Assembly (NCBI GenBank): GCA_002361355.1
Contig: DESQ01000036.1
Coordinates: 1-64,000, forward strand
Direction: 5' to 3'
Source: Lachnospiraceae bacterium UBA3310
Lineage (GTDB): Bacteria; Bacillota; Clostridia; Lachnospirales; Lachnospiraceae
DNA: 64,000 bases
In this document: positions 42,470-51,747 of the stretch, piece after piece
Position numbering within the stretch: the first letter of the stretch is position 1
Layout of the letters: each line of letters begins with the position of its first letter
Position numbers and translations under genes: made by a program
The notes under the pieces: generated by a model
Databases searched by the model: none
Told to the model about the DNA's origin: nothing
The model's input: the letters and a program-made list of their open reading frames with translations, nothing else

Positions 42470-44092
42470 ATGGCAAAGGAAATTAAGTATGGAGCAGAAG
42501 CCAGAGCGGCTTTGGAATCAGGTGTAAACCAGTTGGCGGATACCGTAAGAGTGACACTCGGTCCGAAAGGAAGAAACGTCGTTTTAGATAAATCTTATGG
42601 TGCACCGCTTATCACGAACGACGGTGTTACCATCGCGAAGGAGATCGAACTTGAAGATCCTTTTGAAAACATGGGGGCACAGCTCGTAAAAGAAGTGGCA
42701 ACCAAGACAAACGACGTGGCAGGTGACGGTACCACCACAGCGACAGTTCTTGCACAGGCGATGGTGAATGCGGGAATCAAGAACCTGGCAGCAGGCGCGA
42801 ACCCGATTATTTTGAGAAAGGGTATGAAGAAAGCAACGGAGACAGCAGTGGACGCGATCGCAAAGATGAGCTCCAAGGTAAACGGCAAAGAGCATATCGC
42901 GAGAGTAGCCGCGGTTTCTTCCGGTGACGACGAGGTTGGACAGTTGGTAGCGGACGCCATGGAGAAGGTTTCCGGCGACGGCGTTATCACTATCGAGGAG
43001 AGCAAGACTATGCTCACGGAGCTGGATCTGGTGGAAGGTATGCAGTTTGACAGAGGTTATATCTCCGCTTACATGGCAACAGACATGGATAAGATGGAAG
43101 CGGTTCTGGATAATCCCTACATTCTGATCACTGACAAGAAGATTTCAAATATTCAGGAGATATTGCCTTTGCTTGAGCAGATCGTACAGTCCGGCGCGAA
43201 ACTGCTTATCATTGCTGAGGATGTGGAAGGCGAGGCTCTCACAACCCTGATTGTGAATAAGCTGCGCGGCACCTTCAACGTGGTGGCTGTCAAGGCTCCC
43301 GGTTACGGCGATAGAAGAAAAGACATGCTGCAGGATATCGCAATTCTGACAGGCGGTCAGGTTATCAGTTCCGAGCTTGGATTAGAGCTTAAGGATGCGA
43401 CACTTGATCAGCTTGGCCGTGCGAAGTCCGTAAAGGTACAGAAGGAGAACACGGTTATTGTTGACGGTGAGGGCGAAAAGGCTGAAATCGAGGCCAGAAT
43501 CAGCCAGATCAGGAAGCAGATTGAGGAGACAACTTCCGATTTCGACAGAGAGAAGTTGCAGGAGCGTCTTGCGAAGCTGGCAGGCGGTGTGGCGGTGATC
43601 CGTGTGGGCGCGGCTACCGAGACCGAGATGAAAGAGGCGAAACTTCGTCTGGAGGATGCGCTTGCCGCGACCAGAGCGGCTGTGGAAGAAGGTATCATTT
43701 CCGGTGGCGGTTCTGCGTACATTCATGCGGCGAAAGAAGTGGAGAAGATGGCAGAGAAACTGGATGGCGACGAGAAGACCGGTGCACAGATCGTCCTGAA
43801 GGCTCTGGAAGCGCCTTTGTATCATATCGTTGCAAATGCAGGCCTTGAGGGCTCTGTTATCATCAACAAGGTAAGAGAGTCCAAGGAGGGTGTAGGTTTT
43901 GATGCACTGACCGAGGAGTATGTGGATATGGTGAAGGCAGGCATTCTCGATCCTGCAAAGGTGACCAGAAGCGCACTGCAGAATGCAACCAGTGTTGCAA
44001 GCACCCTGCTCACCACGGAGTCTGTGGTTGCCAATATCAAAGAGCCCGAACCCGCTATGCCCGCAGGCGGCGGTGGAATGGGAATGATGTAA
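42470..44092 (+). CDS. groEL: Chaperonin GroEL
   Basis: ATP-dependent chaperonin, 540 residues. MAKEIKYGAEARAALESGV starts the protein; VTLGPKGRNVVLDKSYGAPL, the nucleotide-binding VAGDGTTTATVLAQAM, the apical YISAYMATDMDKMEA, and the C-terminal Gly/Met tail (GGGGMGMM) are present. ATG 42470 follows AGGAGG (42455-42460). Codon bias is strong, in line with high expression. It ends before a REP-like structure and a strong terminator. Confidence 0.98.
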   Translation: MAKEIKYGAEARAALESGVNQLADTVRVTLGPKGRNVVLDKSYGAPLITNDGVTIAKEIELEDPFENMGAQLVKEVATKTNDVAGDGTTTATVLAQAMVNAGIKNLAAGANPIILRKGMKKATETAVDAIAKMSSKVNGKEHIARVAAVSSGDDEVGQLVADAMEKVSGDGVITIEESKTMLTELDLVEGMQFDRGYISAYMATDMDKMEAVLDNPYILITDKKISNIQEILPLLEQIVQSGAKLLIIAEDVEGEALTTLIVNKLRGTFNVVAVKAPGYGDRRKDMLQDIAILTGGQVISSELGLELKDATLDQLGRAKSVKVQKENTVIVDGEGEKAEIEARISQIRKQIEETTSDFDREKLQERLAKLAGGVAVIRVGAATETEMKEAKLRLEDALAATRAAVEEGIISGGGSAYIHAAKEVEKMAEKLDGDEKTGAQIVLKALEAPLYHIVANAGLEGSVIINKVRESKEGVGFDALTEEYVDMVKAGILDPAKVTRSALQNATSVASTLLTTESVVANIKEPEPAMPAGGGGMGMM

Positions 44093-44094
44093 GG

Positions 44095-44144
44095 CGCAAA
44101 GGGTCGTCGTAGACGGACGTAGAGCGCGACAGCGCGGCTTTGCG
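44095..44144. repeat. REP-like palindromic element, copy 1
   Basis: CGCAAAG (44095-44101) and CTTTGCG (44138-44144) enclose a smaller hairpin GCGC-GACA-GCGC. The inner 15 bases AGAGCGCGACAGCGC (44121-44135) recur exactly at 44227-44241. Confidence 0.55.
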
Positions 44145-44162
44145 AGTTTAATACAGATAAAG

Positions 44163-44206
44163 AAAGAGCATAACCCCAAGTTTGCTTGAGTGGTTATGCT
44201 CTTTTT
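44163..44206 (+). terminator. Rho-independent terminator after groEL
   Basis: AAAGAGCATAACC (44163-44175) and GGTTATGCTCTTT form a perfect 13-base stem ending in five T. On the minus strand the A-tract makes it also usable as a terminator for the convergent acetyltransferase gene. Confidence 0.92.
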
Positions 44207-44210
44207 GAGT

Positions 44211-44241
44211 GGCGGCGCCGTCGTGCAGAGCGCGACAGCGC
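44211..44241. repeat. REP-like palindromic element, copy 2
   Basis: GGCGC and GCGCC arms enclose CGTCGTGC and the exact repeat AGAGCGCGACAGCGC (44227-44241) of copy 1. The two copies flank the groEL terminator, 106 bases apart in direct orientation. Confidence 0.5.
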
Positions 44242-44243
44242 CG

Positions 44244-44687
44244 TTACCTCATCATCTCCACAATATATTCTGTCGTGCCTTCTTCCAACCGCTTTTCTCC
44301 TGTCAGCATAAATCCGTGTTTTTCATAGAAGCGTCTGGCATCTGTGTTTTTTTCAAGAACCCACAGGCGGCGGCAATTCATCTGTTCGGTGGCAAATTGA
44401 ATCAGTTTCCCTCCAATGCCCTGATTTTCAAAGAAGGAATCTACATACAGTTCGGCAATTGTATCATCGTCGATATGTATCATGCCTTTGACGAATATAT
44501 CGTCGTAAACCCAAATGTGTTTCAGTTTATCCGGATTTTCAATATATTCCTTTGCCAGTGGATAAACCTGTATTTCCCCGAAAGACACTTTATCATCCTG
44601 AAAAATTCTTCTGTAGTTCATGCGTTTGGTGAATACCAGTATTTCTGCGATTCTGGAGGCATCGTTAAGCGTTGCGAGCCGTATCAT
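44244..44687 (-). CDS. GNAT-family N-acetyltransferase
   Basis: A 147-residue acetyl-CoA-dependent acetyltransferase. MIRLATLNDASRIAEILVFT is the typical first strand and helix, and the acetyl-CoA pyrophosphate loop is LYVDSFFENQGIGGKLIQFA (Q-x-x-G-x-G/A), followed by LWVLEKNTDARRFYEKHGFM and GEKRLEEGTTEYIVEMM. The substrate is unknown; the family includes protein, peptide and aminoglycoside acetylating enzymes. The start at 44687 has AGAGGA upstream; an in-frame start 13 codons earlier is less likely. Convergent with groEL. Confidence 0.85.
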   Translation of the reverse strand: MIRLATLNDASRIAEILVFTKRMNYRRIFQDDKVSFGEIQVYPLAKEYIENPDKLKHIWVYDDIFVKGMIHIDDDTIAELYVDSFFENQGIGGKLIQFATEQMNCRRLWVLEKNTDARRFYEKHGFMLTGEKRLEEGTTEYIVEMMR

Positions 44688-44722
44688 TTTATCGTATCCT
44701 CTTTGACAGATGGTTCTTTTAT

Positions 44723-44917
44723 TCAAAACATAGACTTAGACGTTTCATTCTGATATTCTCTATCTTCTTCTGCGGCCAATTCTATATGAGATAAGTCTAC
44801 CACATTCAGGGTGAGATTGTCACTGTATTTTCGATGGTTTTTGATGTTTATCAGTTTATATGAGGCGTAAAATTCAGGATACTGTTTTTCTGCTTTTATA
44901 AAAGAGTACCACATCAA
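44723..44917 (-). pseudogene. Remnant of an Rpn-type nuclease/transposase
   Basis: Sixty-four codons (WYSFIKAEKQYPEFYASYK, then NIKNHRKYSDNLTLNVVDLS and HIELA) resemble an internal part of the Rpn/PD-(D/E)XK nuclease family transposases common in Lachnospiraceae. The nuclease motifs upstream and the C-terminus are missing, there is no ribosome binding site, and the relA promoter begins 14 bases beyond its left (5') end. It is best read as decayed mobile-gene debris. The family call is from memory of the pattern. Confidence 0.5.
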
Positions 44918-44930
44918 TTTGTAAATTATT

Positions 44931-44959
44931 TTGACTTGCCGTGCAAATAATATTATAAT
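44931..44959 (+). promoter_or_regulatory. relA promoter
   Basis: TTGACT (44931-44936), a 17-base spacer and a perfect TATAAT (44954-44959), 46 bases before the relA start. Confidence 0.75.
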
Positions 44960-45004
44960 AGCTTAAAATGGTTATTATGTAATCCTAAAGGCATTGGTGG
45001 TTAT

Positions 45005-47320
45005 ATGGCGACAGAAGAAAAGACAGAGCTGGTCTTTGACGACGGCAGAATTGAATCAATTGAAGAATTTCAGGCTCCGGAGCAGCTTTACGACGAGCTT
45101 ATTGTCCGTGTGCGCAAATACCACCCTTCGACAGACATCAGTCTGATTGAAAAAGCATATCGGATTGCGTCGGACGCCCACAAGGGGCAGGCGCGTAAAT
45201 CCGGAGAACCCTATATCATTCATCCGCTGTGTGTGGCGATTATCCTTGCGGATTTGGAGCTGGATAAGGAAACGATCGTTGCCGGGCTTTTGCATGACGT
45301 GGTGGAAGATACGGTTATGACGGATGAGGAGATCAGGGAGCAGTTCGGGGAGGACGTGGCTCTTCTGGTGGACGGCGTCACAAAGTTAGATAAGCTGAAT
45401 TTTCATGGAGAACATGGAAATCAGGACAGAAATGAGGAAAAACTGGAGAGACAGGCGGAAAATCTGCGGAAGATGTTTCTTGCCATGGCTAAGGATATCC
45501 GTGTGATTTTGATAAAGCTGGCGGATCGTCTGCACAATATGCGTACTTTACAGCATATGCGGCCTGAAAAACAGCAGGAGATTGCAAGGGAGACACTGGA
45601 TATTTATTCTCCCATCGCCCAGCGTTTAGGCATATCAAAGATAAAGGTGGAACTGGACGATTTGTCATTAAAATATTTGCAGCCGGAAGCCTACTATGAT
45701 CTGGTGGATAAGATTGCCGTCAGGAAGGGCGAGCGGGAGCGATACATTCAGATGATTGTGGATGAGGTCAGCGAGCATATCAAACATGCGGGTATCAAGG
45801 CGCAGATAGATGGCCGTATCAAGCATTTTTTCAGTATTTATAAGAAGATGAAAAACCAGAATAAGTCCATCGACCAGATTTATGATCTGTTTGCGGTGCG
45901 TATTATCGTGGATACGGTGAAGGACTGTTATGCTGCGTTGGGTGTGATCCATGAGATGTATAAGCCGATTCCCGGCCGTTTCAAGGACTACATCGCCATG
46001 CCGAAGTCAAATATGTATCAGTCTCTTCATACCACGCTGATCGGTGCAAGCGGGCAGCCTTTTGAGATACAGATCCGCACTTATGAGATGCACAAGGCGG
46101 CGGAGTACGGTATCGCGGCGCACTGGAAATACAAGGAGGCCTCCGACGGTAAGAAGGTGGAGACACAGGAGGAGGAAAAGCTGGTATGGCTGCGCCAGAT
46201 TTTGGAGTGGCAGCAGGATATGTCGGACAATAAGGAGTTTATGAATCTCTTAAAGAACGACTTAAACCTTTTTGCCGACAACGTATATTGCTTTACGCCT
46301 ACCGGAGATGTGAAGAGCCTGCCGGCGGGTTCTACACCGATTGATTTTGCCTACAGCGTGCACAGTGCGGTGGGAAATAAGATGGTTGGCGCGAGAGTCA
46401 ACGGCAAGCTTGTGAACATTGATTACGTGATCAAAAACGGCGACCGGGTGGAGATCATGACTTCCCAGAATTCCAAAGGCCCGAGCCGTGACTGGCTGAA
46501 TGTGGTAAAGAGCACGCAGGCGAAAAATAAGATCAATCAATGGTTTAAGAATGAACTGAAAGAAGATAATATCGTCAAGGGACGGGATCTGATTTATTCA
46601 TACTGCAAGGCGAAATCCATCAATGCCGCAGATGTTTTGGCACCGCAGTACGAGGAGTCCGTCATGAAAAAATATGGGTTCCAGAATTGGGAATCCGTAC
46701 TGGCGGCGGTGGGACACGGCGCCCTCAAGGAGGGACAGATTGTCAACCGCATGCGTGAACTCTATGAGAAAGATCACAGAAAAGAAATGACGGATGCCGA
46801 AGTGATGGCGGAGATTGAGGACAACATTCAGATCAACCGCAGCCGTCCCGGCAAAAGTCAAAGCGCCATTATCGTGAAGGGGATTCATGACGTGGCAGTC
46901 CGCTTTTCCAAGTGCTGCAGCCCCGTACCGGGAGATGAGATTGTGGGTTTTGTCACCAGAGGGAGAGGTATTTCCATCCATCGGACAGACTGCGTGAATC
47001 TTATGAATCTGCCTGAGGTGGACAGAAACAGGCTGATCGATGCAGAGTGGCAGACGGCGGGAGGAGCTGAGGACGGCGGGAAGTATATGGCGGAGATCAA
47101 TATTTACGCCAACAACAGAAACGGTCTTCTCGCGGATGTCTCCAGAGCTCTCACGGAGAAAGATATTGATATTCTGGCTCTGAATACGCGGGTGAGCAAG
47201 CAGGGAACAGCAACCATCATGGTCAGCTTCGAGATCAGCGGAAGGGAAGAACTGCAGCGTATTGTGGATAAGCTAAGAACCATAGAGAGCATCATTGATA
47301 TTGAGAGAACGACCGGCTGA
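45005..47320 (+). CDS. relA: Bifunctional (p)ppGpp synthase/hydrolase
   Basis: Long RelA/SpoT homologue of 771 residues that makes and breaks the alarmone (p)ppGpp. The N-terminal HD hydrolase has ARKSGEPYIIHPLCVA, the intact LLHDVVEDT and KLADRLHNMRTL; the synthetase has FSIYKKMKNQNKSIDQIYDL, FAVRIIVDTVKDCY and GRFKDYIAMPKSNMYQSLHT. TGS (VYCFTPTGDVKSLPAGSTPI), a zinc-finger region (RFSKCCSPVPGD) and a C-terminal ACT domain follow. Both active sites look intact, as usual for the single long Rel of Firmicutes. The ribosome binding site is weak (GGTGG). The MBL hydrolase gene follows after 44 bases. Confidence 0.96.
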   Translation: MATEEKTELVFDDGRIESIEEFQAPEQLYDELIVRVRKYHPSTDISLIEKAYRIASDAHKGQARKSGEPYIIHPLCVAIILADLELDKETIVAGLLHDVVEDTVMTDEEIREQFGEDVALLVDGVTKLDKLNFHGEHGNQDRNEEKLERQAENLRKMFLAMAKDIRVILIKLADRLHNMRTLQHMRPEKQQEIARETLDIYSPIAQRLGISKIKVELDDLSLKYLQPEAYYDLVDKIAVRKGERERYIQMIVDEVSEHIKHAGIKAQIDGRIKHFFSIYKKMKNQNKSIDQIYDLFAVRIIVDTVKDCYAALGVIHEMYKPIPGRFKDYIAMPKSNMYQSLHTTLIGASGQPFEIQIRTYEMHKAAEYGIAAHWKYKEASDGKKVETQEEEKLVWLRQILEWQQDMSDNKEFMNLLKNDLNLFADNVYCFTPTGDVKSLPAGSTPIDFAYSVHSAVGNKMVGARVNGKLVNIDYVIKNGDRVEIMTSQNSKGPSRDWLNVVKSTQAKNKINQWFKNELKEDNIVKGRDLIYSYCKAKSINAADVLAPQYEESVMKKYGFQNWESVLAAVGHGALKEGQIVNRMRELYEKDHRKEMTDAEVMAEIEDNIQINRSRPGKSQSAIIVKGIHDVAVRFSKCCSPVPGDEIVGFVTRGRGISIHRTDCVNLMNLPEVDRNRLIDAEWQTAGGAEDGGKYMAEINIYANNRNGLLADVSRALTEKDIDILALNTRVSKQGTATIMVSFEISGREELQRIVDKLRTIESIIDIERTTG

Positions 47321-47364
47321 AAAGCTGCATTCTCTGCACGGCGCAATTATGAGGGAGGCTAAGA

Positions 47365-47997
47365 ATGTCAGATTTGAAAATAGGGAGGTTGATGCTTGGC
47401 ATCTGCCAGACGAACTGCTATTTTGTATACAGGGAAGGCTCTGATGAGGTGATCTTTTTTGATCCGGCGGACAAGGGCGATTATATTTATGAGACACTGC
47501 GGGAAAAAGGATTTCAGGTCAAGGGGATTCTTCTGACTCACGCCCATTTTGACCATATCTGGGGCAGTAACAGACTGCGCGAGCTTTCCGGTGCGCCGAT
47601 TTACGCATACGAGGAGGAGAAGGCGCTCTGTGAGGACGCGGTCACAAATGTGTCGGATCAGGTGGGGCGTCCTTATACGGTGATTCCGGACAGATATCTG
47701 AAAGAGGGCGAGGAGATTACGATAGCGGGCATGACCTGTAAGCTGATCGCCACGCCTGGACATACGGTGGGAAGCTGCTGTTACTATTTTGAGGAAGCAG
47801 GCATTCTTGTTGCAGGCGACACGCTCTTTCAGGAATCAGTGGGCAGGACGGATCTGGCGACGGGCAGTATGAGCGCGCTGGCAAGGTCAGTCAAAGAGAA
47901 GCTGTTCCTGTTACCGGACGAGACGAAAGTTTATCCGGGACACGGGGAGTCGACTACCATCGGACATGAGAAGGCGTACAACCCGTTTGTACAGTGA
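47365..47997 (+). CDS. MBL-fold hydrolase (glyoxalase II-like)
   Basis: The 210-residue cytoplasmic metallo-beta-lactamase-fold protein carries LTHAHFDHIWGSNRL (HxHxDH dinuclear metal site), ATPGHTVGSCCYYF, VAGDTLFQESVGRTDLATGS and VYPGHGESTTIGHEK. This is the short YcbL-type glyoxalase II set lacking the C-terminal helical domain. It may hydrolyse thioesters of low-molecular-weight thiols. A GGAGG lies before ATG 47365; position downstream of relA is frequent in Clostridia. Confidence 0.87.
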   Translation: MSDLKIGRLMLGICQTNCYFVYREGSDEVIFFDPADKGDYIYETLREKGFQVKGILLTHAHFDHIWGSNRLRELSGAPIYAYEEEKALCEDAVTNVSDQVGRPYTVIPDRYLKEGEEITIAGMTCKLIATPGHTVGSCCYYFEEAGILVAGDTLFQESVGRTDLATGSMSALARSVKEKLFLLPDETKVYPGHGESTTIGHEKAYNPFVQ

Positions 47998-48140
47998 CAG
48001 GGTATGACAGTTATGCCGGAATATACGGATGACAGGGAAGGAAAAACAGAAATCTGAAAATGACGGAAGATGGGCGACTGCAGAGAATGCAGATCGCCTA
48101 TCTCACTGTAACAGGTGCGATAGAAAACAGGAGGCTGCAG

Positions 48141-48860
48141 GTGTTGAACAGGGATATCATCAAGTATATCGCGATGGTTACGATGCTTCTCAATCACATC
48201 GCCCATGTATTTCTGGTGCAGGGAACGATCCTTTACGAAGTTCTGGAAGACATCGGCTACTTTACGGCGCCGGTGATGTGTTATTTTTTGGCGGAAGGGT
48301 ATGTCTATACGCGTTCTAAGTTAAAATACGGATTCCGATTGGCTCTGTTTGCGGCGGTTTCCCAGATCCCGTTTCAACTGGCGTTCGGTTATCAGAGTCT
48401 GAATATGATATTTACCCTGCTGTGCTGTTTCCTGATTTTGGTGGTTGCGGATCATGTGGAAAGCCCGCCGTTAAGGATGGGACTTGTCATGCTGCTTACG
48501 CTTGCCACGGTGTACAGCGACTGGGGAGTGGTAGCGCCGCTTTTTACAATTTTCTTTTTCAATGCCGAAGGAGACAGAAAACAGACGGCACGGGGCTTCG
48601 GTGTGTGCTATGTGATTTTTGTGCTGCTGAATGTACAGAACTATATGAATGGGCAGCCGGGAAACTGGACGGCCTATGCGGTTTCTCACGCCATGCTTTC
48701 AGGTCTTGGAATCATAGTGGCAGGCATAACCGTCTTATTTTTCTATAACGGGAAGAGGATGGAACGGGGGAAGAATTTTTCCAAATGGTTTTTCTATCTG
48801 TTTTATCCGGTTCATCTGCTGGTATTATATCTGATAAAGTCAGGAATGCGGCTTATGTGA
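48141..48860 (+). CDS. TraX-family membrane protein
   Basis: A 239-residue protein with about seven hydrophobic segments matching the TraX family: IIKYIAMVTMLLNHIAHVFL, EDIGYFTAPVMCYFLAEGY, YTRSKLKYGFRLALFAAVSQ with IPFQLAF, and a C-terminal KWFFYLFYPVHLLVLYLIK. In the F plasmid TraX N-acetylates pilin; chromosomal relatives in Firmicutes are acyltransferase-like proteins of unknown substrate. No other conjugation gene is present. GTG 48141 (or TTG 48144) follows GGAGG (48131-48135); an upstream in-frame ATG at 48060 would add unconserved residues. Confidence 0.82.
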   Translation: MLNRDIIKYIAMVTMLLNHIAHVFLVQGTILYEVLEDIGYFTAPVMCYFLAEGYVYTRSKLKYGFRLALFAAVSQIPFQLAFGYQSLNMIFTLLCCFLILVVADHVESPPLRMGLVMLLTLATVYSDWGVVAPLFTIFFFNAEGDRKQTARGFGVCYVIFVLLNVQNYMNGQPGNWTAYAVSHAMLSGLGIIVAGITVLFFYNGKRMERGKNFSKWFFYLFYPVHLLVLYLIKSGMRLM

Positions 48861-48918
48861 AAATTGATATGGTTTACATAATGTGGGATGCTTTAAAAGA
48901 CAGAGAGGAGGCGGCGTC

Positions 48919-50220
48919 ATGGCAGAATGGGAAAACGCGGAAAGAGAAGAGAAAATCCGACAGGTGGCGGATAAGATTCTGCGGCTTGCCCACGACAGTC
49001 TGCTGATTCACATGCGCTTTCTGGATGTGGCTCTCTCAAAACTGCCTGTGACATGCAGGGTCGGCATGGGCGCACATGTCTTTGACGGGGAAGGGCTTAC
49101 CTGCGATCCGCTGCTTCTGGTCAGGCAGTATGAAAAGGAGCAGGCAATGCCTGTAAGGACGTATCTGCACACGCTTCTGCATGCTGTATTTTATCATGGG
49201 TTTCAGACGGATAAAATGAATCCGGAATACTGGGATCTGGCCACGGACATTGCGGCGGAAGCGACGGTTCTGGACATGGATCTGCATTTGACCAGGCTTT
49301 CTTCCGACAGAGAACTGGAAAGCCGCCTTATGCTGTTAAAAAAACAGGCGGGTGGGCTGACGGCAGAGAAAATCTACCGGCATTTTCGGATTGAGGAGCC
49401 ATCCACGAAGGCGGTTTCAGAGTGGAAGCGGCTCTGCAAACGGGACGAACATATTTACTGGAACAGGAAAGAGAAGCTTGATCTTTCCCAGGCGGAGTGG
49501 CGAAAAATCAGCGAGCGGATCCGGGCGGATTTAAAGAGTTTCAGCAAGGACAAAAACAATGGGGAGAGCATGACGGAGAATCTGGAGGAGGCAGTCAGGG
49601 AACGATATGATTACACGGCGTTTTTAAAGAGGTTTATGGCTATGGGAGAGGCCATACGGGTAAACGATGAGGAGTTCGATCATATCTTTTATACCTATGG
49701 GCTTTCTACTTATGGGAATATGCCGTTAGTGGAGCCGCTTGAATATCAGGAGAGCCATAAGATCAAGGATTTTGTGATTGCCATTGACACCTCGGCATCC
49801 TGCCGCGGGGCAACGGTGCAGGCTTTTTTGCGAAAGACTTACAACATCATGCAGGAGAGCGAAAATTTTTTCTCCAAGATCAATGTCCACATCATCCAGT
49901 GCGACAGCCAGGTGCAGCAGGATGTGAAGATTACACAGCGAAGCGAGTTTGACTTATTTTTGCAAAACGGAAAGCTGACGGGATTCGGCTCTACGGATTT
50001 CCGTCCTGTCTTCGAATATGTGGATGAACTGATCAGGGCGGGGGAGTTTGAAGATCTGAAAGGATTACTCTACTTTACGGACGGCTATGGGATTTACCCG
50101 GAACAGATGCCGCCCTATGACGTCGCTTTTGTGTTTTTGAAGGAGGATGACAATGCGCCGAAGGTGCCGCCCTGGGCGATCAGAATCGTGCTGGAAGAGG
50201 AGGATCTGGAAGAGAGATGA
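48919..50220 (+). CDS. VWA/metallopeptidase-like protein (DUF2201 type)
   Basis: The 433 residues combine an N-terminal helical metallopeptidase-like domain and a C-terminal von Willebrand A-like domain. The former has YLHTLLHAVFYHGF at 82-95, where the expected HExxH zinc motif reads HTLLH, so the catalytic Glu is missing. The latter keeps a full MIDAS metal site: D290-T-S292-A-S294 in VIAIDTSASCRG, the Thr in GFGSTDFRPVFEY and YFTDGYGIYP. Such proteins are commonly paired with MoxR ATPases, as here: its last four bases overlap the next gene (ATGA). It probably acts as the metal-binding adaptor of an AAA remodelling machine. AGGAGG precedes ATG 48919. Confidence 0.82.
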   Translation: MAEWENAEREEKIRQVADKILRLAHDSLLIHMRFLDVALSKLPVTCRVGMGAHVFDGEGLTCDPLLLVRQYEKEQAMPVRTYLHTLLHAVFYHGFQTDKMNPEYWDLATDIAAEATVLDMDLHLTRLSSDRELESRLMLLKKQAGGLTAEKIYRHFRIEEPSTKAVSEWKRLCKRDEHIYWNRKEKLDLSQAEWRKISERIRADLKSFSKDKNNGESMTENLEEAVRERYDYTAFLKRFMAMGEAIRVNDEEFDHIFYTYGLSTYGNMPLVEPLEYQESHKIKDFVIAIDTSASCRGATVQAFLRKTYNIMQESENFFSKINVHIIQCDSQVQQDVKITQRSEFDLFLQNGKLTGFGSTDFRPVFEYVDELIRAGEFEDLKGLLYFTDGYGIYPEQMPPYDVAFVFLKEDDNAPKVPPWAIRIVLEEEDLEER

Positions 50221-51734
50221 ACATCAAGGAAGCGAAAAAGTATATTAAGGACTCCGTAAGGATTTATTTGAAAAAGGACGAGGAGGGAGCGTACCGGATT
50301 CCCCTTGTCAGACAGCGCCCGGTCTTTTTGCTTGGCGCGCCGGGGATTGGCAAGACGGCGATCATGGAGCAGATCGCGCAGGAACTGGGGATTGCACTGG
50401 TGAGCTATTCCATGACCCACCATACGAGGCAGTCGGCTTTGGGACTTCCCTTTATCGTGCACAGGGAGTATGAGGGGCACACGTTCGACGTGTCTGAGTA
50501 TACCATGAGCGAGATTATCGCTTCGGTTTATGACGTGATGGAAAAGAGCGGCATCCATGAAGGGATTCTCTTTTTGGATGAGATCAACTGCGTCTCCGAG
50601 ACGCTGGCACCCTCCATGCTGCAATTTTTACAGTATAAGATTTTTGGCAGACATCAGGTGCCGGAGGGGTGGATTATCGTCACGGCGGGAAATCCGCCCG
50701 AGTACAATAAATCGGTGCGGGAGTTTGACGTGGTTACCTTAGACCGCATGAAGATTCTGGAGGTGGAGGCCGATTACGAGAGTTGGCGGGAATACGCCAA
50801 AGACCGGAACATCCACACGGCGGTATTAAATTACCTGGATATGAAGAAAGAGGATTTCTATCTGGTGGAGACTACGGTGCGGGGCAAGAGCTATGTCACG
50901 GCAAGAGGCTGGGAGGATTTGTCGCAGATGCTTGTCCTCTATGAGGAGGAGGGCCTTTCCGTAGAAGAATCCCTGATCGGACAGTATCTGAGAAATGACC
51001 GTGTGGCGAGAGAGTTTAGCGCCTACTATGATCTTTACAGGAAGTACCAACAGGATTACCGGGTGGAAGATATCTTTGCGGGTACGGTGAGCGAGCAGGT
51101 GAAAGACCGGGCGAGAAAGGCCGGCTTTGACGAGCGGCTTTCGCTTATGGGAATGCTGCTTGACAAACTCAGACAGGAACTCAGGGAAAATGGCGGGCAG
51201 GCCAGACTGTTAAAGGAGCTGATGAATCCCCTGCGGGCTTTGAAGCAGAAGGCGGAGGCAGGCGGGAATGCGCAGGAACTTGCGGGGCTGTTGCAGAAGC
51301 AGGCGGACGCAAGGGAACAGGCCATGGCCTCTCTGTCCAGCGCGGGTGCGCTTTCGGCTAATGACAGACAAAAGGGAAAAACAATTGTCAAATTTTTACG
51401 GGAGAGCGCCCGGACAATTTTGACGGAAGGTTTACAGGACGGGCAGGAAGCCTTTGCGAAAATCAAGGAACGTTTCGACAGCCTTGTGGAGGAGCACAGG
51501 AAAGATACGGGGAAGGAGCAGGCGCGTTTACACGGGATCTTCACCTTTGTGGAAGACACCTTCGGTGAGGGAAACGAGATGCTTCTTCTGGTGACGGAGT
51601 GCACGGTGCAGGCGGATTGCGCGGCGTTTATCAATGCTTACGGCTGCGAGGACTATGTCAGACACAACGAGGGGTTGATGCTGACGGAGCGCGGCGATGT
51701 GCTGGCGGAGGAAATCAAAGCCTTAGATTTATAG
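50217..51734 (+). CDS. MoxR-type AAA ATPase
   Basis: A 505-residue protein whose first ~260 residues are a AAA+ module: Walker A GAPGIGKTAIMEQIAQELG, Walker B GILFLDEINCVSETLAPSML, sensor 1 WIIVTAGNPPEYNKS and an arginine-containing LDRMKILEV. The remaining ~240 residues are helical, Lys/Glu/Ala-rich and unlike common MoxR C-termini. MoxR proteins with VWA partners insert cofactors or remodel complexes; the client here is unknown. It overlaps the VWA gene by four bases and is followed 13 bases later by the LRR gene, forming a three-gene unit. Confidence 0.87.
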   Translation: MNIKEAKKYIKDSVRIYLKKDEEGAYRIPLVRQRPVFLLGAPGIGKTAIMEQIAQELGIALVSYSMTHHTRQSALGLPFIVHREYEGHTFDVSEYTMSEIIASVYDVMEKSGIHEGILFLDEINCVSETLAPSMLQFLQYKIFGRHQVPEGWIIVTAGNPPEYNKSVREFDVVTLDRMKILEVEADYESWREYAKDRNIHTAVLNYLDMKKEDFYLVETTVRGKSYVTARGWEDLSQMLVLYEEEGLSVEESLIGQYLRNDRVAREFSAYYDLYRKYQQDYRVEDIFAGTVSEQVKDRARKAGFDERLSLMGMLLDKLRQELRENGGQARLLKELMNPLRALKQKAEAGGNAQELAGLLQKQADAREQAMASLSSAGALSANDRQKGKTIVKFLRESARTILTEGLQDGQEAFAKIKERFDSLVEEHRKDTGKEQARLHGIFTFVEDTFGEGNEMLLLVTECTVQADCAAFINAYGCEDYVRHNEGLMLTERGDVLAEEIKALDL

Positions 51735-51747
51735 GAGGGAAAATGTC

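Noticed and set aside
48141..48860. TraX considered as evidence of a conjugative element.
   Set aside because: No relaxase, coupling protein or type IV secretion gene is nearby; chromosomal TraX-like proteins are common in Firmicutes.
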